Shown here in pieces: positions 1 through 5,234 of a stretch of DNA of 6,108 nucleotides. The DNA lies in the NCBI GenBank assembly GCA_024650095.1, contig JANKMV010000135.1, positions 1 through 6,108 of the forward strand, written 5' to 3'. Position 1 is the first letter of the stretch, and the number at the start of each line of letters is the position of its first letter. This DNA comes from Bacillota bacterium (GTDB taxonomy: Bacteria > Bacillota > Dethiobacteria > Dethiobacterales > Dethiobacteraceae). The translations under genes and the position numbers were made by a program. A model generated the notes under the pieces. The model worked only from the letters and a program-made list of their open reading frames with translations, searched no databases and was not told the DNA's origin.

Positions 1-501
1 CGCCTTTCTAACGATCAAGTCTCCATTTTTCGTTAGGACAAGAACTTCTTCAAGTATATCCTTAATCTCCCCACCATAGGCCCCCGCATTCATAAAAAGG
101 GCTCCCCCTACGGTACCTGGTATACCGTAAGCAAATTCTAATCCTGACAAAGAATTTCTTTGTGCCTCCCTTGCAACATCGATGATTGTCGCACCAGCTT
201 CAGCCACAATCTTTTCATTATCTACAACGCATTTGGCAAGATTTTGGTCAACTTTCACAACCAACTCCCTGATTCCCTGGTCACTAACAATTAAATTACT
301 GCCACGACCTATAACGATATAGGGGATTTTCTCTTTAAATACATATTTCATAAAAGCTTGCAACTCATTTATACTCCTAGATTCAACTAGGATATCCGCT
401 GCTCCACCTGTCTTAAATGATGTATGCTTTTTCATATCTTCATTAAGAAAATACACAGTATCATTAAGGTTTTTATCAATAAATTGGATCAATTTATCCA
501 T
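1..501 (-). CDS. murB: UDP-N-acetylenolpyruvoylglucosamine reductase MurB, N-terminal part (gene runs off the left edge)
   Basis: MurB is a cytoplasmic FAD enzyme that uses NADPH to reduce UDP-GlcNAc-enolpyruvate to UDP-MurNAc, the second step of peptidoglycan precursor synthesis. I translated 167 residues from the ATG at 501 to the window edge without a stop. The FAD-binding PCMH-type fold is clear: HTSFKTGGAADILVE at about residues 26-40, GRGSNLIVSD at about 65-74, and the very typical block LEFAYGIPGTVGGA followed by FMNAGAYGGEI at about 121-146. MurB proteins are usually about 300 residues, so the rest of the FAD domain and the C-terminal substrate domain lie outside. The start is supported by a purine-rich GGGGGA element about 8 bases upstream and by the usual short N-terminus before the TGG(P/A)A motif. 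No strong promoter was recognised just upstream. Identification is firm; completeness cannot be judged. Confidence 0.95.
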   Translation of the reverse strand, partial: MDKLIQFIDKNLNDTVYFLNEDMKKHTSFKTGGAADILVESRSINELQAFMKYVFKEKIPYIVIGRGSNLIVSDQGIRELVVKVDQNLAKCVVDNEKIVAEAGATIIDVAREAQRNSLSGLEFAYGIPGTVGGALFMNAGAYGGEIKDILEEVLVLTKNGDLIVRKA

Positions 502-865
502 ATTTCATTCCCCCTTCACAAGATGTTTTAAGGATAACAACTTTCGCAACTTCCCCTACGCTAAATCATTGCTCCCTTTGTTTCTCCCAAAGGCGTGTGC
601 GTTCTTCAAAGCTCACTTCCTTATGCATTGGATGTAGTAGTCATTGATAGCCGAAGGTATCCCTAAAAATTCTAATATCTGCAGGCTGAAACAACCAATC
701 AATTTCTACTCCGACCAGCATAAACAACTCCTTTATTACTAACTGATATTTTTTATCCTTATAAAATGGGTGAAATATAAAAGACAGAACAGCTGCCTTC
801 CATGGAACTTCAATGTAAGACAGCTGTTTATTCAATTAAAAGATATATAAATAGATAATGCGATA
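502..865. other. Intergenic stretch between murB and the small winged-helix gene
   Basis: No convincing gene is seen here. On the minus strand the same frame is open in two pieces: 641-835, which has no ATG near its start and begins at a TTG directly after a stop, and 566-628, a 20-codon ATG-TGA piece beginning MHKEVSFEER. The two are separated only by one TGA and four codons. The first piece overlaps the terminator of the upstream gene, which argues against an intact gene. A small hairpin (CCTTTG/CAAAGG, loop of 7) lies near 580-600. The stretch may be murB leader DNA or the remains of a decayed gene. Confidence 0.4.
770..828 (-). terminator. Rho-independent terminator of the winged-helix gene
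   Basis: An 11-bp stem (ACAGCTGTCTT with AAGGCAGCTGT, one G-U pair), extended by one A-T pair, occupies 817-828 and 788-799. On the minus strand it is followed by a T-rich tail (CTGTCTTTTATATTT). It lies about 40 bases downstream of the stop of the 866-1045 gene, which is the right place and orientation to end that transcript. The loop is fairly long (17 bases) and the tail is interrupted, so efficiency is uncertain. Confidence 0.6.
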
Positions 866-1045
866 TTATTTTTTTATCTCCCAATAACAACGTTTCGGAG
901 AAACAATTTTACCTTCTTTTTTTAACTTATTCATTATTTTATCCACTTCTTTTTTATCAATCCCAGTTCCTGCAGCAACTGCTGAAGCATTCAAAGGTTC
1001 CTCTGCATTAGTAAAAAATCCTAAGACACCATCATAGTTTTCCAT
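866..1045 (-). CDS. Small winged-helix / MarR-like DNA-binding protein (59 aa)
   Basis: This 59-residue protein runs from ATG at 1045 to TAA at 866. Residues about 5-28 form a first helix and the start of a helix-turn-helix (VLGFFTNAEEPLNASAVAAG). Residues about 29-45 (TGIDKKEVDKIMNKLKKEG) look like a recognition helix, and the end (KIVSPKRCYWEIKK) fits the wing strands. The pattern 'small domain of about 60 residues ending SPKRCYWE' matches a family of stand-alone winged-helix proteins I recall from clostridia and methanogens, usually annotated only as HTH or MarR-like regulators. Start choice is supported by AGAAGG about 8 bases upstream. There is a single Cys (residue 53), so it does not carry the multi-Cys cluster of FeoC. 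It has its own terminator downstream and is separated from tyrS by about 270 bases, so it is probably monocistronic. Its target genes are unknown; the DNA-binding role is inferred from the fold. Confidence 0.8.
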   Translation of the reverse strand: MENYDGVLGFFTNAEEPLNASAVAAGTGIDKKEVDKIMNKLKKEGKIVSPKRCYWEIKK

Positions 1046-1319
1046 TTTCCGACCTTCTTTCCGTGCACATGCTGCGCTCTATTTTTATTATTACGGTATA
1101 AACTTCCTGTGTCATTCTAGGTTTTCCTCTCATCAGATTATCAATTCAACATTCTGTTAATATCATTTTAATGATTACATATCTTCCATCGTTTTCACTA
1201 GATCGTGAGCATTGCGGTAGCAGATACTCCGGTTATTCCATGCCCCTACAAACGGAGTCCCCATCAGAATGAAGTATTTTTTCCTGACTACTATCCAAAA
1301 TAAACAGCTAGACTACATT

Positions 1320-2576
1320 TTATTCAAATATGACCTTGAGAAAGTTTTTCTTACCCCGTTTGAGTAATAATGAATTATCGGTAACATCACTTGCTTTCAC
1401 AATTAACTCCAAATCTTCTACTCTATTTCCATTCAGTGATATACCACCCTGTTTTACCATTCTGCGTGCTTCAGATTTCGAGGGTAAAAACTTGCTGTTA
1501 ACTAAGAAATCAATAATCGGTATTCCATTCTCCAGAATTGATCTATCCATGATAACTTTAGGTGCATTTTCTGTATCTGATTCTGCCTTAAAGAGGGCAT
1601 TAACCGCCTCAATAACCTTATCAGCTTCATCTTGTCCATGAACGAGTTTTGTAATCTCGTAAGCCATGGTTCTTTTCGCCTCAAGAATATCTTTGTTTAT
1701 TAACCTATTGATCTCATCTAGAGGCAGACGAGTAAATAAGCGCAGTAGCATATCCACATCTTCATCGTTAATGTTATAAAAATACTGATAGAAATCATAA
1801 GGTGTAGTTTTATCTCGCGCGACCCATAGAGCACCACTTTCTGTTTTGCCCATTTTATTGCCTTCCTTGGTTAGAAGCAAGGGATTGGTTAAACCGTAAA
1901 TATCATTTTCGGCGTTCTCGATGTTTTCTTCGATGAAATTCAGTTTTCGGTTTAATGTAGTACCGGCCACGATATTGCCCCACTGATCGCTGCCACCAAT
2001 CTGCAAGGTACACCCATATTCACGATTTAAATACACGAAATCATACGCCTGCATGAGCATATAGCCCATCTCTAAGAAGGTTAGTCCACCTTCACTTAAG
2101 CGGTTTGCATAGGCATCAGCGGCTAGCATCTTATTAATATTAAAGTGAATTCCAATTTCACGCATAAAGTCAACATAGGGATAATGATTAAACCAATCTG
2201 CATTGTTAATGATAATGGCGGGATTGTCCCCATCCACTTTAATAAAGCGCTTTGACAGTTCTTTTACTTCGTCTAGATTATGCTGGACTTGATCCTTTGT
2301 AAGCATTTTCCTCATATCATTTTTTGAACTGGGATCTCCAACTAGTGCGGTGGCACCACCGATTACGAGAATCCCTTTGTGTCCAGCTTCCTGCAGATGC
2401 CTAAACATCATAAGTGCGAAAAAATGACCAATATGTAAGCTATCCGCTGTCGGGTCTATGCCTAGGTAAAAAGTAATCGGATTCTCGGAGGCTAGTCTTT
2501 TTTTTACAGCCTCCTGGTTTGTACACTGATAAACGTATCCTCGTTCACTTAATGTTCTAAATACATCATTATTCAT
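1320..2576 (-). CDS. tyrS: Tyrosyl-tRNA synthetase (class I)
   Basis: This enzyme activates tyrosine with ATP and charges tRNA-Tyr in the cytosol. At 418 residues it has the usual length. The catalytic Rossmann domain shows YLGIDPTADSLHIGH with the HIGH motif at residues 48-51, then GGATALVGDPS at about 73-83. The tyrosine pocket motif GYMLMQAYDF holds Tyr172, Gln176 and Asp179, matching the Y-x3-Q-x2-D pattern of bacterial TyrRS. LQIGGSDQWGN lies at about 191-201. The second class I signature appears as KMGKT at 241-245, a normal TyrRS version of KMSKS. The last 65 or so residues form an S4 RNA-binding domain (FLPSKSEARRMVKQGGISLNG), which binds the tRNA. The ATG at 2576 has AAGGTGGA six bases upstream; an earlier ATG at 2580 is out of frame and stops at once. 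The gene has its own promoter and is probably transcribed alone. Identification is firm. Confidence 0.98.
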   Translation of the reverse strand: MNNDVFRTLSERGYVYQCTNQEAVKKRLASENPITFYLGIDPTADSLHIGHFFALMMFRHLQEAGHKGILVIGGATALVGDPSSKNDMRKMLTKDQVQHNLDEVKELSKRFIKVDGDNPAIIINNADWFNHYPYVDFMREIGIHFNINKMLAADAYANRLSEGGLTFLEMGYMLMQAYDFVYLNREYGCTLQIGGSDQWGNIVAGTTLNRKLNFIEENIENAENDIYGLTNPLLLTKEGNKMGKTESGALWVARDKTTPYDFYQYFYNINDEDVDMLLRLFTRLPLDEINRLINKDILEAKRTMAYEITKLVHGQDEADKVIEAVNALFKAESDTENAPKVIMDRSILENGIPIIDFLVNSKFLPSKSEARRMVKQGGISLNGNRVEDLELIVKASDVTDNSLLLKRGKKNFLKVIFE

Positions 2577-2582
2577 ACATAT

Positions 2583-2641
2583 CCACCTTTTCCTGACTTC
2601 TAATTGCCATACATGTTATCACGAACGTCACTGATAATCAA
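2583..2641 (-). promoter_or_regulatory. Sigma-A type promoter and ribosome site of tyrS
   Basis: On the minus strand TTGATT (2636-2641) and TAACAT (2613-2618) are separated by exactly 17 bases, a good vegetative promoter. Transcription should begin near 2606, leaving a leader of about 30 bases with AAGGTGG at 2583-2589 ahead of the ATG. Such a leader has no room for a T-box, the tRNA-sensing leader that often controls tyrS in Gram-positive bacteria. Confidence 0.65.
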
Positions 2642-2699
2642 GAACTTCCTATTTTATTGCAAAATATTTTGGTTATTTATCCCTTCCCTTCTAATGTCT

Positions 2700-2734
2700 C
2701 AAAAAATAAAGCACCCCGCGCAATGTTGGGTGCT
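2700..2734 (-). terminator. Rho-independent terminator ending the amt-glnK transcript
   Basis: A perfect 7-bp stem (AGCACCC at 2728-2734 with GGGTGCT at 2710-2716) and an 11-base loop are followed on the minus strand by TTTATTTTTTG. The plus strand has A-tracts on the left and a shorter A-tract on the right but no T-run, so it works only for minus-strand transcription. It sits upstream of the tyrS promoter and isolates tyrS from amt-glnK. Confidence 0.85.
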
Positions 2735-2763
2735 CTAAAAAAATGAAATCGAAGATATACGCT

Positions 2764-2866
2764 CCGGTCTATTCTGCCTAACCCTGTAGACTGCGGTCGA
2801 GCATTAATGTGCTCGTATGCCATAGCAAAAGGTGTTGATCGTCCTTTTTAGTATACACTACGATCA
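2764..2866 (-). other. Three-hairpin structured 3' region between glnK and its terminator
   Basis: Between the glnK stop and the terminator the minus strand can form three successive hairpins. A: TGATCGT/ACGATCA, 7 bp, at 2860-2866 and 2836-2842. B: CGAGCA/TGCTCG, 6 bp with a six-base loop, at 2798-2815. C: CCG plus GTCTA paired across 2764-2771 and 2787-2796 with a two-base bulge. No ORF of note and no T-box core sequence is seen. No clear promoter was found inside, so it is more likely a structured 3' UTR than an independent RNA, but an RNA processed from the 3' end is possible. Confidence 0.4.
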
Positions 2867-2891
2867 CTTCGAATGGGATTAATCTTCTTAA

Positions 2892-3233
2892 TTAAACCGC
2901 TGACTCACCTTCTTCACCTGTACGAATTCGAATAACACTTTCCACATTGTACACGAAGATTTTACCTTCGCCTTTATCACTCCCTGTTTTGGCATTGGAG
3001 ATAATGGCTTGCACAATCTTATCAACCTCGTCGTCTTTTACAACTACATCGATAGATATTTTTGGTAACAAATCCAGTTCAAACTTCTCGCCTCTCCATT
3101 GTTGGACAATCCCACCCTGTTGGCCATGACCTTCAATTTCTTTTACCATGACACCGTAGCAACCAACATTCTTTAGTGCTACCTTAACGTCTTCTAATTT
3201 TTCAGGTTTAATGACTGCTTTAATATGTTTCAT
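2892..3233 (-). CDS. glnK: PII nitrogen-regulatory protein GlnK
   Basis: This is a 113-residue PII protein, a trimeric cytosolic sensor of ATP/ADP and 2-oxoglutarate that plugs the ammonium channel when nitrogen is plentiful. The N-terminal strand MKHIKAVIKPEKLEDVK, the T-loop (about 36-55, with Gln39 and Lys58 conserved) and the C-terminal RIRTGEEGESAV are family hallmarks. Counted from Met1 with no gap against E. coli GlnB, position 51 is Phe instead of the uridylylated Tyr, and position 46 is Trp instead of Tyr. The B-loop TGSDKGEGKIF has one residue more than the E. coli TGKIGDGKIF. I place the start at 3233, not at an in-frame ATG at 3275: the translation from 3233 starts exactly at the family N-terminus and has AGGGAGG nine bases upstream. 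It overlaps the end of amt by 14 bp, so translational coupling is likely. The link to amt makes GlnK the best name. Confidence 0.96.
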   Translation of the reverse strand: MKHIKAVIKPEKLEDVKVALKNVGCYGVMVKEIEGHGQQGGIVQQWRGEKFELDLLPKISIDVVVKDDEVDKIVQAIISNAKTGSDKGEGKIFVYNVESVIRIRTGEEGESAV

Positions 3234-4560
3234 TTGCGCTAACCTCCCTAATTCTAATACTCTCAGCGCCATCACTTACAATAGCTGAATATGCAGGTTT
3301 CCGAGAGAGAAACTCAGGATAGGCACTGTTACCGTGTTCACCAAGATCGAGACCAGCAATCTCTTCTTCAAGCGATACCCTAATACCAATGGTTCTTTTA
3401 ATAAGATACCAGACAAGAAGCGATGAGGGGAAAACAAAGGCCGCAACCGCCAGTATACCAAATAACTCCCTGCCTAATAGTGAGAAACCACCGCCAAAGA
3501 GTAATCCACTGGCAGGAGATAAGCTAGTCACGCCAGCTCTGGCAAATAGACCGACACAAAGTGTACCGAACACGCCATTTACCAGGTGAACAGACGTAGC
3601 ACCGACAGGATCGTCAAGCTGTAATCTATCGAACATTAGTACAGCAAATACCACTAGTATTCCGGCTATTGCACCAATAACGAGTGAGCTCAAGATATCT
3701 ACGTACGCACATCCTGCTGTTATGGCAACTAGACCTGCGAGGCAGCCGTTAATTGTCATGCCAAGTTCAGGTTTCCCTAAATAAGTCCATGAAAGTATGG
3801 TTGAAGAGAGAATACCGCCAATGGCAGCGGTGTTTGTTGTCATAAAGATATGCGATACATCTGCGGGATTTGACATTGACATAGTAGACCCAGGGTTAAA
3901 TCCGAACCACCCCAGCCAGAGTACAAATAGCCCAATCGTTGCCATGGGCATATTGTGCCCTGGCATTGGCTTTGTTTTACCGTTATGATCATACTTTCCA
4001 AATCGTGGGCCGAGAACCATCACACCTGCTAACGCTGCCCATCCACCAACAGAGTGAACTACTGTTGAACCCGCAAAATCCTGAAAACCCAAAGAAGCCA
4101 AAAAACCACCGCCCCAAATCCAATGTCCCACAATGGGATAAATGAGAAGTGTGAGCACAAAGGAAAAGATGATAAAAGACAAATATTTTATTCTTTCAGC
4201 TACCGCACCCGACACGATTGTAGCCGCAGTACCACAAAACACGAGTTGAAAAATGAATTTTGCCCAAAATGGCACATTTGCGGTTAACGTATATATACTT
4301 TCGTCAATATTCCCCCCAAGAATGAACAACCCTTGTGTCCCCACAAAAGGATGATTTCCACCAAACATAAGACCCCAACCTAACAATAGAAATCCTAATG
4401 AAGAAACTGCGAATACAACAAAGTTTTTAGATAAAATATTTACTGCATTCTTCGATCTGGCGAATCCAGCTTCCACAGAAGCAAACCCAAGATTCATGAA
4501 AAATACCAACATTGCCGAAAGTAGCACCCATAAAGTATCAATTGCCATTTCAACATTCAT
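3220..4560 (-). CDS. amt: Ammonium transporter Amt
   Basis: This is a 446-residue ammonium channel of the Amt/Mep/Rh family, a trimeric inner-membrane protein that conducts ammonium after deprotonation. Hydrophobic segments run from about residue 8 to 390, consistent with the family's eleven helices. Visible landmarks include GFASVEAGFARSKN at about 25-38, Phe108 in FQLVFCG, Trp149 in HWIWGGG, DFAGSTVVH holding Asp161 and the first pore histidine His169, Phe221 in GWFGFNPGS, and DPVGATSVHLVNG with the second pore histidine His325. The cytoplasmic tail contains EEEIAGLDLGEHGNSAYPEF, the conserved region that contacts the pore base and takes part in PII control. The ATG at 4560 is chosen because AAAGGAGG stands eight bases upstream; a longer in-frame start at 4611 would add 17 charged residues with no ribosome site. 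The amt-glnK order matches Bacillus nrgAB. The long leader suggests attenuation control. Confidence 0.97.
   Translation of the reverse strand: MNVEMAIDTLWVLLSAMLVFFMNLGFASVEAGFARSKNAVNILSKNFVVFAVSSLGFLLLGWGLMFGGNHPFVGTQGLFILGGNIDESIYTLTANVPFWAKFIFQLVFCGTAATIVSGAVAERIKYLSFIIFSFVLTLLIYPIVGHWIWGGGFLASLGFQDFAGSTVVHSVGGWAALAGVMVLGPRFGKYDHNGKTKPMPGHNMPMATIGLFVLWLGWFGFNPGSTMSMSNPADVSHIFMTTNTAAIGGILSSTILSWTYLGKPELGMTINGCLAGLVAITAGCAYVDILSSLVIGAIAGILVVFAVLMFDRLQLDDPVGATSVHLVNGVFGTLCVGLFARAGVTSLSPASGLLFGGGFSLLGRELFGILAVAAFVFPSSLLVWYLIKRTIGIRVSLEEEIAGLDLGEHGNSAYPEFLSRKPAYSAIVSDGAESIRIREVSANETY
3243..3249 (-). promoter_or_regulatory. Ribosome binding site that fixes the glnK start
   Basis: AGGGAGG lies inside the last codons of amt, nine bases before the ATG at 3233. 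It supports the 113-residue GlnK over the 14-residue longer reading, whose extra residues (MMALRVLELG...) do not match PII proteins. Confidence 0.8.
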
Positions 4561-4568
4561 GAATAATT

Positions 4569-4576
4569 CCTCCTTT
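4569..4576 (-). promoter_or_regulatory. Strong ribosome binding site that fixes the amt start
   Basis: AAAGGAGG, a near-perfect match to the 16S rRNA anti-Shine-Dalgarno, stands eight bases before the ATG at 4560. It decides against the in-frame ATG at 4611, which also lies only about 20 bases downstream of a leader hairpin. Confidence 0.9.
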
Positions 4577-4629
4577 AACAATTTTGTAAGATCGTGAACT
4601 CTCTTCGTCATGTTAAACGTTGTCTCTGC

Positions 4630-4666
4630 GAGGGGAACACTGTCTTATATAGAAAACAGTGCCCTC
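4630..4666 (-). promoter_or_regulatory. Hairpin in the amt leader downstream of the terminator
   Basis: On the minus strand CACTGTTTT (4653-4661) pairs with AAGACAGTG (4638-4646), nine pairs with one G-U and a six-base loop CTATAT. The stem continues with GAGGG (4662-4666) against CCCCTC (4630-4635) past a small bulge. There is no T-run after it, so it is not a terminator. It may stabilise the mRNA or be a protein or ribosome target. The loop lacks the A1/G4 pattern expected of ANTAR-protein target hairpins. Confidence 0.5.
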
Positions 4667-4682
4667 CAATTCCCTTACAGTA

Positions 4683-4725
4683 CAAAAAGAAGCGACACAG
4701 CAAAAATAAGTATAGCTGCATCGCT
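4683..4725 (-). terminator. Intrinsic terminator inside the amt leader (candidate attenuator)
   Basis: AGCGATGCAGC (4715-4725) pairs with GCTGTGTCGCT (4691-4701) over 11 bp with two wobble pairs and a 13-base loop, followed at once by TCTTTTTG on the minus strand. It lies about 120 bases before the amt start and after the candidate promoters, so unregulated termination would block amt expression. A segment CAAAAAcGAAG at 4750-4760 upstream is complementary to the T-run and stem foot (4683-4692) and could take part in an alternative fold. Confidence 0.65.
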
Positions 4726-4784
4726 AGTGAGGACATCAATGTCCCTTCTCTTCGTTTTTGCCAAATGTCAGTCTATTTCCCTTC

Positions 4785-4852
4785 CTGGGCCAATGTTTAT
4801 TTATAGAAACGCCCTTGGGCAAACAATCTCTCCCAAGGGCGCCATTGCCCAG
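4785..4852 (-). ncRNA. Nested stem-loop in the amt leader (structured cis-regulatory RNA candidate)
   Basis: A perfect 10-bp stem CGCCCTTGGG/CCCAAGGGCG (4832-4841 and 4810-4819, loop of 12) is enclosed by an outer helix CTGGGCAATG (4843-4852) paired with CATTGGCCCAG (4785-4795) with one bulged base. On the 5' side the two helices are one base apart; on the 3' side 14 bases intervene. This nesting is unlikely by chance, and its position upstream of a terminator resembles a riboswitch or protein-binding leader. I do not recognise it as a named riboswitch class. The inverted repeats could also act as DNA or as a weak terminator, because TTTCT follows the inner stem. Confidence 0.5.
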
Positions 4853-4854
4853 TT

Positions 4855-4875
4855 GATATCATATCGATATCATAT
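4855..4875. repeat. Tandem 10-bp direct repeat, possible operator
   Basis: GATATCATAT occurs at 4855-4864 and again at 4866-4875, separated by one base, so the period is 11 bp, about one helical turn. It lies just downstream of the -10 of the nearer amt promoter candidate, where a bound protein could block transcription. GATATC is itself palindromic. The AT-rich composition makes chance occurrence possible. Confidence 0.5.
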
Positions 4876-4886
4876 GCATGTACATA

Positions 4887-4915
4887 ATTTTGTCAGCGAA
4901 ATAAAAAAGCGTCAA
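4887..4915 (-). promoter_or_regulatory. Candidate proximal promoter of amt-glnK
   Basis: On the minus strand TTGACG (4910-4915) and CAAAAT (4887-4892) are 17 bases apart. The -35 matches 5 of 6 consensus positions and the -10 matches 4 of 6. Start of transcription would be near 4880, giving a leader of about 320 bases containing the nested stem-loop and the terminator. Confidence 0.45.
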
Positions 4916-4982
4916 TATAAGCAGATGTAATTCTGCATACTGGCGCCAATGCCTGCTCTTCATTATGTAATTCATTACTTTT

Positions 4983-5011
4983 ATGATATAGCAAGTCATT
5001 AAAAATTGCAA
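4983..5011 (-). promoter_or_regulatory. Candidate distal promoter of amt-glnK
   Basis: On the minus strand TTGCAA (5006-5011) and TATCAT (4983-4988) are separated by 17 bases; the -10 matches 5 of 6 positions. Transcription would begin near 4976 and the leader would be over 400 bases, with additional small hairpins such as GCAGA/TCTGC at 4921-4936 with a six-base loop. Which of the two promoters is used, or whether both are, cannot be told. Confidence 0.45.
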
Positions 5012-5101
5012 TAGTTTTGCCTATCCTTCCTACGTTTAAAACACGGTTTTTGGAAAAATATTTGTTGTGTTGTTCCACCTACAACCACAGGGGGCTACTT
5101 T

Positions 5102-5200
5102 ATGGGACTTCACCAAGAAGCAAATAGAGCTCGGTACCTGAAAGTACACGAAAACGGTCCCGTAACGGTAAAAGAAGGATATCGAAACCCATTTGTTTAA
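5102..5200 (+). CDS. Possible small plus-strand protein or gene remnant (32 aa)
   Basis: ATG at 5102 to TAA at 5200 encodes 32 residues starting MGLHQEANRARYLKV and ending EGYRNPFV. AGGGGG stands about seven bases before the ATG, and a plus-strand terminator begins just before the stop. The frame continues open upstream to a TAG at 5012, reading CVVPPTTTGGYF just before the Met, so this could also be the tail of a decayed longer gene. The sequence is charged, mixed in composition and does not look like a low-complexity artefact. I do not recognise a family. It is the only plus-strand gene candidate with its own ending signal. No convincing promoter was seen. Confidence 0.4.
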   Translation: MGLHQEANRARYLKVHENGPVTVKEGYRNPFV

Positions 5201-5225
5201 AAGCAGCTCAAGCGGGGTTTTTATT
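5185..5225 (+). terminator. Plus-strand rho-independent terminator
   Basis: AAACCC (5185-5190) pairs with GGGTTT (5215-5220), and TTTG (5192-5195) with CAAG (5209-5212), with a small internal loop and a 13-base apical loop; TTTTTATTA follows on the plus strand. The minus strand has no comparable T-run, so the signal belongs to plus-strand transcription and must serve something ending near 5200. Confidence 0.6.
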
Positions 5226-5234
5226 AGCGCATTT

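Noticed and set aside
641..835. 64-codon minus-strand ORF as an intact gene
   Set aside because: It starts with TTG immediately after a stop, has no ribosome site, and its first third is the terminator hairpin of the preceding gene.
2700..2891. T-box leader for tyrS
   Set aside because: The order of hairpins then terminator is suggestive, but no T-box core (GGGTGGnACCGCG) was found, and a good tyrS promoter lies downstream of the terminator.
4594..4930. Plus-strand ORFs of 70 and 106 codons opposite the amt leader
   Set aside because: They lie over the inverted repeats and terminator of the leader, have no ribosome site, and their translations look random.
4893..5078. 61-codon minus-strand ORF upstream of amt
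   Set aside because: It contains both amt promoter candidates, lacks a ribosome site and overlaps the frame of the plus-strand small ORF.
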